Assembly (NCBI RefSeq): GCF_018687715.1
Contig: NC_056753.1
Coordinates: forward strand, 8,207,001-8,271,000
DNA length: 64,000 nt
Origin: Carya illinoinensis
Taxonomy: Eukaryota > Streptophyta > Magnoliopsida > Fagales > Juglandaceae
Reading direction: 5' to 3'
Below the pieces are notes generated by a model. The model ran no database searches and was not told the origin of the DNA. It saw only the letters and a list, made by a program, of their open reading frames with translations. Below are positions 1 to 11,960 of this stretch, piece after piece. Position 1 is the stretch's first letter, and each line of letters opens with the position of its first letter. Position numbers and translations under genes: made by a program.

Positions 1-1844
1 GCGGGATTTTTCCTGAAAAAAGATTTCCTTTCTTTAAACATTTCCCCATGCCTCGTGCTTTTACTTCTTAAAGAGTCTAAGTATACATGTATTCTTTCTT
101 AATATGCATACATGATTTCTTATCACTTTTATTGGCCGTAGCATATTATTATGCCCCGTGTGCAACGGTTAGCAGTTTTTTAGACCTTGATTCCACCCAT
201 GGCCGCGGGATTAGGAATCCATTCTATCAGGGTGTAGCATTGTGTGCACTACCAGTATTACTTACTGGGTATTGCAATCTGCCCATTCATTTGGTACCCT
301 TTCATTCATATGGTCGTTACGTATTTTCATACATTGAACTTTCATTTCATCTCTTTCCTTTCTTTACAATCAAAAACATTTTTATCATCTTTTTTAGTTC
401 GATGCATATGCATTTCTTTTAAAAAAAGACATTTTATGTCATATACGTACAAGGAAAGATGTTAATTATTTAAGAAAGCGTGTATAAAATCTCATGATCT
501 AAAACTTAACGTGCATTCATTATATTATAATCTTACAAACAATTATAATCAATAGGATGCTTAACAGGGGCTACCATTAAACACTCGAACTTATGCTTTA
601 CCCACTTAATACCTTTTAAAAGCAAGATATAAAATTACAAAACCCAAGCAAAACCTCTAAACCGAACCGCTAGCATCCTAAAAACAAATTACTAACCAAC
701 CTCAACACAAGACATATGGTACCAACATATATAAATTAAAATCACTTTAATCATCACCTATGGTTAAACCAAGTTTAATAGCAACATAGCATTTTTGAAA
801 TATTGAAAAATACATAGCAAAACTACTTCAACATATTCGGTTTGGGCCAAAATAGAGCATATATATTTATTTGCAACATAGGAATTTAACTACACCAAAA
901 CATAAGCTAAAACAACTTAGTTGACTTCCAAAATTATATTAAAACAAATGAGTCAAATTAAGATTTTTACCTTAAACTCTTAGCCCCTTTCAAAACACAA
1001 GTGGAGGACCAAATGGTGGTATAGCTAGGTAGATAATGAATGAAATGATGGCATTGTGTTAAACCCCAAAATTGAAACATCATAGGTAAGAAAAATGGTG
1101 AAACTCGAAACCCACATGTAAATCATACTAGGGAATAAATCATAAGTCTATTACCTTCAAGATTTCACCCTTTGGAAATGAAATCAAGCTTTGGTTCCAA
1201 GCTTTAAGTCAAAACCGAAAATGGGTATGGAGTGAGTGTTCTTGTACGGCTTGAAGAGGATGAGGGAAAAATGGTTTTTCATCTTCCCTTGCTATGGAGT
1301 CACAAAGCTTGAAGAAGATGAGAGAAGCTTGTTTTCTTGAAGATGAGAGGAGAGGAGAAGAAGAGAGGAAGGTGTGCATTGGCTATGGCTTCCTTGGAGA
1401 GAAAGATGAAGTTTTCTCTTTCTTTCTTGAGTGAGACCGACGGGTATGGGGGACTTAGGTGATTTGCTTTTGTTTTTTCCCTTTTTGTTGCCTTAGCGGT
1501 AGACTTGTAGAAGGGGCAAGGACTTTTTGATCTTTATTCCCTTCTTCCATCACATGGAAGCAAATGGATAGTGGAGATCCATCCACCTCAAAGATACTTT
1601 TTCACCTACCATTCTAATGGTAGAGAATAATTAGGCAATTTCTTGAATAAGTAAACTTAGAGAGCTTAAGGGAAATATTGTAAATTCTTAAAATCATACC
1701 CTTGATTTATTTTAATAAATCACATTTTAAAATAAAGCATACTCATCTTAAAATAAAATAATAAAAATCTTTATCTTAAAATATTTAATTTAAAGAATTA
1801 ATAAAATGATGTAAGGACCGACGTAGTAGGAGTCGAGTATTACA
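1..1844 (-). mobile_element. Partial LTR of a Ty3/gypsy element (minus orientation)
   Basis: Read on the minus strand, this begins TGTAATACTCG at 1844 and runs off the left edge of the window, so only part of the LTR is visible. It is identified by three things seen in sequence: a purine run immediately upstream (1846-1859), an integrase remnant upstream of that, and a second, inverted copy of the same sequence at 5089-7803. The TGTAAY start is common in plant gypsy LTRs. Short open frames here (for example 87-422) are incidental. Confidence 0.7.
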
Positions 1845-1845
1845 A

Positions 1846-1859
1846 CTCTCCCCCCTTAA
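1846..1859 (-). other. Polypurine tract of the gypsy element
   Basis: On the minus strand an A/G-only run with six consecutive G lies directly against the LTR start at 1844, where the plus-strand primer of an LTR retrotransposon is expected. It fixes the orientation of the element as minus and marks this LTR as the 3' LTR. Confidence 0.65.
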
Positions 1860-1860
1860 A

Positions 1861-2785
1861 ATAATCTCATCATCAAGATTGAACATACCTCAACGAAAAA
1901 TGGTGGAATACTTTTCCCTTATACCGTCCTCATGCTCCCATGTCGCCTCTTGTTCAATGTAGTGGTTCCACAGCACTTTGACCAGCGGAAATTGTTTTTC
2001 TACGAAGCACTTTTACTTTTCGATCCTGGATCTAAAGCAATGCTTCTTCATAGGAGAAATCCTCATCTACCTGAAGGGGCGCATACTCAAACACATAGGA
2101 GTGATCTTGCACATACTTTCAAAGCATTGAGATGTGAAATACATCATACATGGCTAAGAATTGTGGAGGTAGTGCAAGCCGACAAGCTACTGCCCCAAGC
2201 CTCTCAAGAATCTCAAATGGGCCAATATACCTTGGAGTTAACTTGCCTTTCTTTTCGAATCTCATGACCTCCTTTCATTGGAGCTACCTTTAAAAATACT
2301 CTATCTCCAACCTTAAAGTGTAGCTCCTTCCTTTGGTAGTCAGCATTGATGCTCTCCTAGTAGCTATTATTGTATGTGAACTTGACCCATGGCAAGTATT
2401 TAATCTAGCTCCCTTTAAAATCCAAGACGTAAGCCTGTAACATGTCTTCCAATATCTAGATTGCTCTTTTGTATTGGCCATCGATTCGTCTAAGGGTGAA
2501 AAGCAGTGCTATATGTCAAATCTGTCCCCAAATTCTTCTGCACACTCTTCCAGAACACTAACATAAACCTTTAATCCAATCCAACACAATCTTGGATGGA
2601 ACCCCATGTAGTCTGACTATCTCCTGAACATACAATTATGCCAATTTGCTCATTGAATAGGTCATCTTACTAGGGATAAAGTGAGTTGTATTGGACAACC
2701 TATTGATGATCACCCATGTTGAGTCTTGTCTACCCAGGGCTCTAGGAAATCCTATCACTAAGTCCATATTGAGCTCCTCCATGCC
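1861..2785 (-). pseudogene. Ty3/gypsy integrase C-terminal remnant
   Basis: Minus-strand translation in shifting frames shows integrase core and C-terminal sequence: EELNMDLVIGFPR near 2760, a DGQYKRAI segment in the place of the usual DGQ-(S/T)-ER motif near 2470, LEDMLQAYVLDFKGS near 2420, and VGDRVFLKVAPMKGG near 2290. Several in-frame stops interrupt it. Upstream pol (protease, reverse transcriptase, RNase H) is absent: homology ends abruptly at about 2785, where base composition changes. It sits directly upstream of the polypurine tract, as the end of pol should. A chromodomain was not identified with certainty. Confidence 0.7.
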
Positions 2786-5088
2786 AGCCAAGCCCTCCAC
2801 CGTTCCCACACCCTCTCACTTTCTAATGGGTCTCCACCCATTTGGCTTAGATTCGCCGTCCCCCAGCCATTGTGTTGCCACCATAGCTCCACCGCACCTC
2901 CTTCAAGTCCTCCATGGCTAGCTACCACCTAACCAAGCTTCCCCTCTAAATCCCCTTGTGTAAGACCCACGACCAATCCCTTGGAACCCACAGCTCTACC
3001 ACCTAACCACCGTGAGATCACCCTTAGCCTCCCAAGACCACCCTTAGCCTTTCCCTAAGCCCAAATTGCCACCTTACATGGTGGACAGCCACCATGCAAG
3101 GTGGATAGCCACCGTGTACTACTCCTCTGACGCCTTTGACAGTGACGGATAGAGGCAATGCATGGGTTATCTCGTCGATGGTATAACCTTCTATCCCTCA
3201 TTAATTATATTAAATATTAGATTGGTTAATTGTGGAGTTTGCTGTGTAGTTGTGATGTGAAGAGTGGCTGTGTAGTGAAGTGTTGGACTTTATTGTGTAG
3301 TGTCCTGCGTAGTGCTGTGGATTGTGCTGTGAAGTATGGGTGTGAGGTGTATACTGTAGCTATGATGTGGCATAGTGTTGTGAAGGGAGTACGCATGGAG
3401 TGTACTCTATGTGATGGAGTGATGCACCATATGGTGTGTATGCAATAGTGATGATGTGGTGTAGCGTGTGTGAAGGGAGTACATGTGGAGTGTACTCCAT
3501 AAGGTGAAGTGATACACTGTGTGGTGTGGCGCTAAGAAAAGGGTGGTTGCATAGTTGAGGAGCGTAGAGCATGTGGTGTAGTGTCGGGAACTGTGGAACA
3601 GTGTCCCGAGGTAGCTGTGATGTGGCCTATAGTCTAAGGGGACAGATGTCACCTTGTAGTTGACTTATGGATAAAAGTATGTGTGAAGTGGTGGAAAAGT
3701 GTAAGAATAGCGTAGTGGAAGCATGATGGGGGAATGTCACAAAGTGACATGGTTAAATAAGAAGTCGTGCTTGTGATGAATGAGGGGTTAGCATAAGAAT
3801 GACGTAACGAGACATCAGATGATGTGACCAGGTCATGGCATAGCTTGAGAGTAGTCTCAAGCCACATGACGCGATGTAGAGTGTATTGGGAAGGAGTCCC
3901 GTCATGCTAAGTGTTGGGATGAACTCATAAAGGGCCGGGAAGTAAGGAAATTCCTACCAACTAGGTTTACGAGTCAGTTGGTATTGGAGTATGACACTTG
4001 TCCATACAAGCAAGTGATCAAAGGATTATATGTTGATCTTAGGTGATAAATGGGTAAGGTACATATGCATCTAGTGAGACACGTGTACTGGACGAATTTA
4101 CCGTATACAATGGGTAATTTGTCCTCAACATGGTTACACGGTGTTTTAGCCTTAGAGTTGACTTAAAGCCATGTGGCATGTATGGATGGGCATGAGAGTT
4201 TAGTGTGAGCTAAGATGCATGAAGGTAGTGATAGGAGTATTGTCTAAGATTGGGATGCATGACTCCGTTCAAAATCATGCATTGGAATGAATTGGAAGAT
4301 AAGACGAAGTTCTTAGTGTCTTAATCCTAAGGTTTTAACATAGTAAGGGACACGTAAGAACACAGGGATAGAAGGAGAGTGTTCCAAGTGAAGTGTAGTT
4401 CTATTTCTAGTATAATCACTTATGCCTTTAGACAGAGAATGACGCTAAGGTTATATATATGCATGTAGGTTGCCATCTGATACGCACATGAATAGATTGC
4501 ATGAAATGAGTCTGGCATAGAGTCTAGATAAGTATTATGTTCATACTCTTCTAGACTTTTCTAAAAGATATGAAAGTGAAAATGAAATGCTTTTCCTTTA
4601 CGATGCTTTACAAAATGACACGAACGACGTCTTAAAAAAGAATGCTAAGTATAAGTTTTCAAGTATAAATATGTAATGGCCCTCCTTGGTAGCCCATTTT
4701 TATGCACCCGAAGTATTAAGTATATGCATGTGAATGGATGTTATACGTAGTAAGTACTAGATGTATTTTCATAAAATGAAATGTGAGGCTGATGCCTCGT
4801 GCTTTAAGCAATAATTTGAAGGACGCGAAGAAAATGTGTTAAATGTCTCTATGAATTGATGTTTTAAAATGCCCCCATGAAAGATGATGATTTTAAATGA
4901 TGACATGAAAGATGATGTTTAAAGATGCCATGAATTGATATTTTAAATGATGCTTATGTCATGATTTTAAATGTCGAGGTTTAGGCCTCTGCTTTTAAAT
5001 GATGCTTAAGAACTGAACGTACTAAAAAGAATAAATGAAAAGGATTGAAAGGACTGAAAGAAAGGATTGAATGAAGGGAAGGATTGAA
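2786..5088. other. Unassigned segment between inverted LTRs
   Basis: No supported gene. 2786-3180 is C-rich with a short repeated motif around 3080-3115. 3220-3660 is a purine/GT-biased stretch full of TGTGATGTG-like words, giving spurious frames on both strands. 4780-5090 contains repeated GATGATTTTAAATGATG-like words and reads as decayed retroelement sequence. No splice-consistent open frame was recognised. Confidence 0.5.
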
Positions 5089-6365
5089 TGCTTTAATACC
5101 CGAGTCCTATTACGTGGGTCTTTACGTCAGTTTATTAATTCTTTAAGTTAAATATTTTAAGATAAAGATTTTTATTATTTTATTTTAAGATGAGTATGCT
5201 TTATTTTAAAATGTGATTTATTAAAATAAATCAAGGATATGATTTTAAGACTTTACAATATTTCCCTTAAACTCTCTAATTTTACTTGTTAAAGAAATGG
5301 CGTAATTATTGTCTACCATTAGATTATTAGGTGAAAAGTATCTTTGAGGTGGATAGATCTCCTCCATCTATTTGCTTCCTTGTGATGGAAGAAGGGAACA
5401 AAGACCAAAAAGTCCTTGCCCCTTCTCCAAGTCTACGGCTAAGGCAAGAAAAAGGGGAAAAACAAAAGCAAATCCCCTGAGTCCCTTATACCTGTTGGTC
5501 TTACTCAAGAAAGAAAAAGAAAACTTCATCTTTCTCTCCAAGGAAGCCATAGCCGATGCACACCTTCCTCTCTTCTCATCTTCAAGAAAACAAGCTCCTC
5601 TCATCTTCTTCAAGCTTTGTGACTCCATGGGAAGAAGAAAAAGCATTTTTCTCTCATCCTCTTCAAGCCATACGAGAACACTCCCTCCATACCCATTTTC
5701 GGTTTTGACTTAAAGCTTGGAACCAAAGCTGGATTTCATTTCCAAAAGATGAAATCTTGAAGGTAATAGACTTTTGGTTTATTCCCTAGTATGATTTACA
5801 TATGGGTTTCAAGTTTCACCATTTTTCTTACTTTCAGTTTTGGGGTTTAACACAGTGCCATCATTTCATTCATCATCTACATGGCTATACCAATATTTGG
5901 TCCTCCACTTGTGTTTTGAAAGGGGTTAAGAGCTTAAGGTAAAAACCCTAATTTGACTCATTTGTTTTAATGTGATTTTGGAAGCCAACTAAGTTGTTTT
6001 AGCTTATGTTTTGGTGTATTTAAATTCCTATGTTGTAAATAAATATGTATGCTCTGTTTTGGCCCAAATCGAATATGATGAAGTAGTTTTGCTATGTATT
6101 TTCCTATATTTCAAAAATGCTATGTCGCTATTAAACTTGGTTTAATCATTGGTTATGATCCAATGATTAAAGTGATTTTAGTTTATATATGTTGGTACCA
6201 TGTGTCTTGTGTTGAGGTTGGTTAGTAATTTGTTTTTAGGATTCCAGAGGTTCGGTTTAGAGGTTTTGCTTGGGTTTTGTAATTTTATATCTTTCTTTTA
6301 GAAGATATTAAGTGGGTAAAGCATAACCTTGAGTGTTGAAAGGTTTTAAAGTTGCTTAATGGGTA

Positions 6366-7163
6366 ACCTTGCTATACTTTATGCTACCTTCATTTTATTG
6401 GGATATGTATCTAAACCATTTAAATATTTCTTGTGTGATTAGATTATAGCATAGTTGGTTTAGCTATAGCAGATTAATTGTAATAATATATTATGATATG
6501 TAAAGCTGTCCAAATACCCCTAAGCCCATGTCATGCCACTCCTTGTCTTGATGTAAAAAATAGCCCATGTATGTTGTCCCTCGTTTGTTAAATTCTACCT
6601 AACCTAAGAGTCCAAAATATTGATAAGCTAACCTTTTCTAATGACGGACCACAAGTTGATTTAAAAGGCATGTTTGCTAAGCTTGTTTAGTCTACTTGAG
6701 ATGCCTAAATCTATTTTAAAGCCCATTGTTGAGAATTTCCAGATTTTATCTCTAAATGTCCATAACCCAAAGTGAGCTTGAACCAAAGAGACCTTGCTTG
6801 AAGCCTATGAATTTTTAACTACTTTTCATGTAAGCTTTTTAAATAGCCTTCATGGATAGCTAGCATGTCTTAATATTTAATTTATTGCTCTTGTAAGTTG
6901 AGGTGAGGAGTAGTCGGGGTTAATGCGAAGCATAGATGGGACGTTAGATTGTAATATCGTGTCTTTCTCTTTTAAAGGGAAGGCTAAAGAATATTGTATG
7001 AGTATTAATAAGCTTATGCTATTTGTTGGAATAGGACCTATATTGACATTGGAAGTATCGAGGAGCATAGAGGTAAGTAGTTATGATCATACTTCTTACA
7101 CCAAGTTCTCTTTATGAAAGAATGTCTCTCTGTCTTTGTAAATGTTCTTCTAAAAGAAAAGAG

Positions 7164-7204
<41 letters not shown>

Positions 7205-7220
7205 CAAGCCTTTCTTGGTA
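6366..7220. mobile_element. Insertion (~855 bp) within the right LTR copy
   Basis: The left LTR copy reads straight across the point where this copy carries about 855 extra bases. The word GGTA occurs at both edges (6362-6365 and 7217-7220), which could be a short target duplication. The inserted sequence has no convincing open frame and ends in an (AT)n tract. No terminal inverted repeat was found, so the element type is unknown. Confidence 0.5.
7167..7198. repeat. (AT)n microsatellite
   Basis: A 32-bp uninterrupted AT dinucleotide tract near the right edge of the 855-bp insertion. Confidence 0.9.
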
Positions 7221-7344
7221 TCCCTGTTAAGCACCGTTTGTGAGAGCATAATGTAACGCATGCACATTAAGTTCTATATCATGAGATTTTATACCTTGCT
7301 TAAATAATTAATGTCTTTCCTTATACATAATATGACATGAAATG

Positions 7345-7346
<2 letters not shown>

Positions 7347-7383
<37 letters not shown>
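7347..7383. repeat. Poly(T) run, 37 bases
   Basis: Thirty-seven consecutive T followed by nine A. The matching place in the inverted left LTR copy (around 418-427) has only a seven-base A run, so the tract expanded in this copy or is a sequencing/assembly feature. Confidence 0.9.
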
Positions 7384-7390
<7 letters not shown>

Positions 7391-7803
7391 AATGCATATG
7401 CATTGGACTAAGAAAGATGATGAAAACATTTTTTACTGTAAAGAAAGGAAAGAGATGAAATGAAAGTTCAATGTATAAAAATACATAATGACCATATGAA
7501 TGAAAGGGTACCAAATGAACGGGCAGATTGCAATGCCTGGTAAATAGTACTAGTAGTGCACCCAGTGCTGTACTCTGACGGAATAGATTCCTAACTCATG
7601 GCCATGGGTGGAAATAAGGTCCAAAAGATCACTAACCCTCGCACACGAGGTGTAACAGTGTGCTACGGCCAATGAAAGTAATAAGAAAGAATGTATACAT
7701 GTTAAGAAAGAATGCATTTATGCTCAGATTCTTTAAGAAATGAAGGCACGAGGTGTGGGAAAATATTTTATGAAAGAAAATCTTTTTTCAAGAAAAACCC
7801 CGA

Positions 7804-10570
7804 CTTGAAAGTTTTAATTGAATGAATTTATTAAGTATAAGTTTGTATGGAGTGATGAATACATGACTGAAAACGTATGTTATGATATTTTAATTATATG
7901 AAGTAATGCTTACGATTTTTTGACTTATTTTAATTTTTATGTGTGCCCTCCCAGGATCAAGACGAATGATATGAGTTAGGACGAACACTTCCCAAGGGGA
8001 AGAGTGCTGAGCCTAGGCACAATGTTTTGTGTGAAAGACTTTCAATTATAAAATTTAATGTTTACTGCTGTAACTCTCTTTAAATTAAGAATCACATTTT
8101 ATTTTATAAATATGGAGTCTTTCGTATCCTGACATGGAAGGAAAAAGTTTTAAATGAATTGTAATTCTCATTGTTTTTCTTAAAATCATTTTCTAAAAGA
8201 CCTACCACAAGGATTGGCGTTATAGGTTTTCCCCCACAAAACTCTTCAAGGTTTCACGAAAATCCGAGTGGTTTCAAGATTGGGAAACATACTTTACTTG
8301 AAATCACCCACGTGGCATGGAACACCAAGTACAAAGCCCATCTCAAGCACCGCTCGAGCATTTTATTTGCGTCATTAGAATAGATTGCTTAGTATCGCAG
8401 GTATCTTGGACCTTCATCATGCTCTAGCAAAATGGCTGAGGTTTACAAATCTCAAACTTGTAATTTATATTATACTAACCTATTTGGTTCTTGGTAAAAT
8501 CCTCTGATGGCAGTCGAACTTAGTCTCTCGTCGTAATGGTGCGGTTGAGTATCCCCCAAACACTCATGATGAGTCCAAAAACTCACGGTGACCAAATGGG
8601 CGCATAGGTTAAAAGACCATGCGACCTCTCAAACACCAATGATGAGTCTAAAAACTCGTGGTAACCAAACAGGCGCACAAGTCAAAAGACCCTGTGGCCC
8701 TTGCCATCAAAATAGGAGCAAAGGTCAGTGACAGCCCAAACTCACTCATTTCTAGCCAAGGGTCAAGAGGCAGGACAAGTCATTAGGCTACCTGACCTCC
8801 CTCGTGATGAGCCAGTAGGTGGGAAAGGTCAGGGACTGCTTGACCTCACTCATCTCTCCTTGAGGGTCAATAGGAAGGAAAAGTTATCAGACTGCCTAAC
8901 CTCCCTTGTGACGAGCCAACAGGTGGGTAAGGTTAAGGACCACCCAACCTCCCTAGTGCTTAACAAGCGAGCAAATCTCAGGACTTCTTGACCTCTCTTA
9001 CTTGGACTGCAATACAAATACAACATCTTCTTCAGTAAATGTTGAGTGTTTACGCTAGGGCCACAACCTTCGCCAGTGAGTTACCTTTGAGAAAGAGCCA
9101 CTGAGCTCCACAACTGCATCGCATGGGTTTCTTTCGGGAATGAGTCAATGAGCTTGGCAACTGCCTAATTTGGACTCAGGGAGTCAATAGGCTTTCTGAT
9201 CACTTAAGCACGGGTTACTGCAAACAAACTACAACATTAAACCTAAAATGGGAACATCAAACGATGATTTACACCAAGGGGCAGAAAATCTACTGCTACT
9301 AGCAATAACAAAAATGATCACAGAAATACACACAAAAAATCAATCATGGAAATATGCACTCTTGATAGATAATAAACAATCTCTCAGGCAAACATCCACA
9401 CAAATAAACAAACTCAAGCCGAGTTCCACACTCATACCTTATGCGATCAAGTATATCTCTTACCAAAGTAGAGCTCTATGCTTGCACATAATGCAGGTGC
9501 GTATATCTCCCGCCTATCTCTTCAAACTAGGTTCTTCACTACTTAGCACAAAACAATCTAAAAATCAAGAAACAAATAGAAAAACAGAGACCAAATAGGA
9601 AACTAAGGATTGATTTTCAAATTTATTCTGCAGATTATTTACTTGAAGATTCTTAAGACCTTTTTGTTGAGCAAATCCCCCTTTAGAATAGTGGGTATTT
9701 GTAGGGTTCAAATCAATATCCTAAAATTTAGCTTCGAGATGAAGTTAAAAATCAAGTTAAGAGATAAGGCTAAGAAGAGATAAGAAAAGACACTAAGACT
9801 CCTAAAAGGAAAGACACTCAGATTCCTGAAAGCAAAAGACTTTATAAGGCTAGTTTGACTTAATCACTTTAAGGAAATAGACCTCTATATAAGGCAAAGA
9901 TCCCCACAAATCTAACAAACTCACCACATTTTCTCTACACCTGAACTAAATTTCTCCATTGTTCTATGAGATATCTGAAGCCATGAGAGATTGTAAAATC
10001 ACTCATTATGGTGTATTTCACCCCGAAACAAGCTGTAGATGTAGGCATTATGCTAAACCATATAAATCCCTGTATCTCACTTCATATATTTTTATTTGCT
10101 TATTTGTTATTTATTTCATGGATGAACATGAAGAACATTGTATTGACGCCTAAATCACCATCGTGGGTCGATGATAATCCTTTCTTTCATATGTTGTGCG
10201 AAATTAAGGCAAAAACACATAGTTTTATAGACATGCATACTTGTAAAGCCCCCACTGTTAGTGAGTTCAGATAGATTATTGGGATTTCAGTCACTTCGTG
10301 AAATTAAAAAGACTGATGCATGGTACAGGGCTATGCTTGTCACTAAAATGGTGTTGGGGAAATTAATAAATAAATGAAAAGGTTTGTAATAAAAATAAAA
10401 AATAAACAAGCTATTAGTATTTAGTTCAGCAGGTTTATTACTTTTTAGCAAGGCCTACAACCTGCCTAGGTGGACCATCCTTTTCATCTCGTGCACCCAA
10501 TGCAAATATTATGGACAACATTAAATTAAATGAGTAAGATCATTTCTATCTGGTTCTCTAAAGAAGGGTT
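7804..10570. other. Unassigned intergenic/decayed LTR-like sequence
   Basis: No supported gene. The stretch includes tandem repeats at 8561-8704, a second set of related GACCTCCCT-containing repeats at about 8700-8990, and a TATATAAGG box at 9886-9894 in a layout that resembles an LTR promoter. The open frame at 9248-9598 has no recognisable domain or flanking support. Confidence 0.4.
8561..8704. repeat. Two direct repeats of ~73 bp
   Basis: 8561-8633 and 8634-8704 are imperfect head-to-tail copies, each holding ATGATGAGTC then AAAAACTC, then CCAAA..GGCGCA and AAAAGACC in the same order. Divergence of roughly 20 per cent suggests an old duplication. Confidence 0.75.
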
Positions 10571-10830
10571 TTCCTAAATTATAGGGTGTGTATTTGGGGA
10601 AAACCAAGTACACCCTTCATCCCGTTCCCCATTTTAAGGCTTGCTATTAGGGATGCTACAATGGTTCCCTATATATGGCGAACCACTATACATCCTCAAT
10701 CCTTTCCTTTTTGGTTTCATCTCGTGCCAACACCCCTGGTTCGAACCTCTATTGCCTTGACTGTCGTTCGCCTTCCCATCTAGTAGCCCCTCCATTGTCG
10801 TCGTTCGTAAGATCCACACACACACGATCA

Positions 10831-10834
<4 letters not shown>

Positions 10835-10880
<46 letters not shown>
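10835..10880. repeat. (CT)23 microsatellite
   Basis: A 46-bp uninterrupted CT tract. Such tracts are common in plant 5' leaders, but no downstream coding exon is supported here. Confidence 0.95.
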
Positions 10881-10885
<5 letters not shown>

Positions 10886-11206
10886 ATTTTACACCTTCAA
10901 AATGGCTAGTGATTTGGGTATGATTTTATGCATTTGGGTGTTTTGCTACTCAAACCTGTAGCACCAACCACTTTGTTAAGCAATATTGGGACCCTGATTT
11001 TAGGAAAATTGGTCTCTCATGATTTGTTTAGGGTTTTTGATTTGGGGAAAACTGGTCTCTCGCAGGTCTGTGATTTTGCATCTCTATTGAATATGTTGAT
11101 TTTGCCTATAAGTTATGAGTTTGCTATAAATATTTGTTGTCATTTGGGTCTGTGCTTTGAGTGAATATACTTGCTGTCATTTTCTCTGTGATGTGCATTC
11201 TTTTGG

Positions 11207-11520
11207 TCTGTGATTTGTTGCCATTTGGCTTTGCCATTTGAAGCCATTTTAGTCTATCATTTTGCTGGCATTTGATTCTCTGATTTGCAGCCATTTGAGT
11301 TTGTGATTTGCAACCATTTGCGTTTGTGATTTGCAGCCATTTCTATCTGTGATTTGCTGCCATGTGGGTCTATGATTTGCAGCCATTTGGGTATATGATT
11401 TTGCTGCCATTTGATTCTCTAATTTGCAGCCATTTGGGTTTGTGATTTGTAGCTATTTTCATATGTGATTTGTTGCCATTTGGGTCTGTGATTTGTAGGC
11501 ACTTGGGTCTGTAATTTTGC
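11207..11520. repeat. Degenerate minisatellite, ~22-bp unit
   Basis: About 13-14 imperfect copies of a unit with core TGATTTGCAGCCATTTGG. Units vary mainly at GCAG/GCTG/TTG and at the GGTCTG spacer. Identity between neighbours is moderate, so the array is not recent. Confidence 0.8.
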
Positions 11521-11529
11521 CTCCCTAGT

Positions 11530-11960
11530 TTGAATGCTTTTGCAGGTTGTGACTTTGAACTAACTCTTAGTGAATCTACTGCTTAGTTTGGTCTTTAATT
11601 TGATAGCCACTTTGATGCATTGATTATTTTCCTTGGGAATTATTTGTCGTGCTTTCATTTTCACAAAGTATACTTGCCATATTGTTCTGATTTTATAGGT
11701 TGTGAGTTTGCTCTAAACTTATGTGATTCTGTTGCTAAGTTTGGTCTCTAATTTGGTAGTCATGGTGATGCATTCATTATCTTTGTTGAGAATTATTTTT
11801 CATGCTTAGTTTTTTACTTGAAATACTAGCCATTTGGGGCTGTGATTTTCCATGGCTATTTCTGATTTTGTATGCTCTGATTTTGGGAATAAAATTTGTG
11901 TAACTGCTGCTCAGTTTGGTCTTGATTTCATGTTAAGTTTTGAACTTCAAATACTTGCCA
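11530..11960. repeat. Imperfect tandem repeats of ~155 bp
   Basis: Two diverged head-to-tail copies (about 11541-11694 and 11695-11860), each with GGTTGTGA, CTTAGTTTGGTCT or CTAAGTTTGGTCT, and GATGCATT in order, followed by a partial third copy ending near 11960. No coding potential was recognised. Confidence 0.55.

Larger units (their letters stand above)
5089..7803 (+). mobile_element. Inverted homolog of the 1-1844 LTR (plus orientation)
   Basis: The reverse complement of 1-1844 can be followed here from a start near 5089 (TTAATACCCGAGTCC against TAATACTCGACTCC) to about 7803. Homology continues to the window-limited end of the left copy, so the true right edge may lie further on. The two copies differ by many substitutions, an 855-bp insertion at 6366-7220, and a T37 run in this copy. 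No polypurine tract or primer-binding site was recognised beside it. Confidence 0.65.

Noticed and set aside
3230..3867. Short frames on both strands in the GT-rich stretch
   Set aside because: Low-complexity composition explains the open frames. No domain or splice support.
5368..5713. Overlapping frames of 92 and 113 codons on both strands
   Set aside because: They lie within an LTR copy. The same region in the inverted copy near 1300-1560 does not keep either frame.
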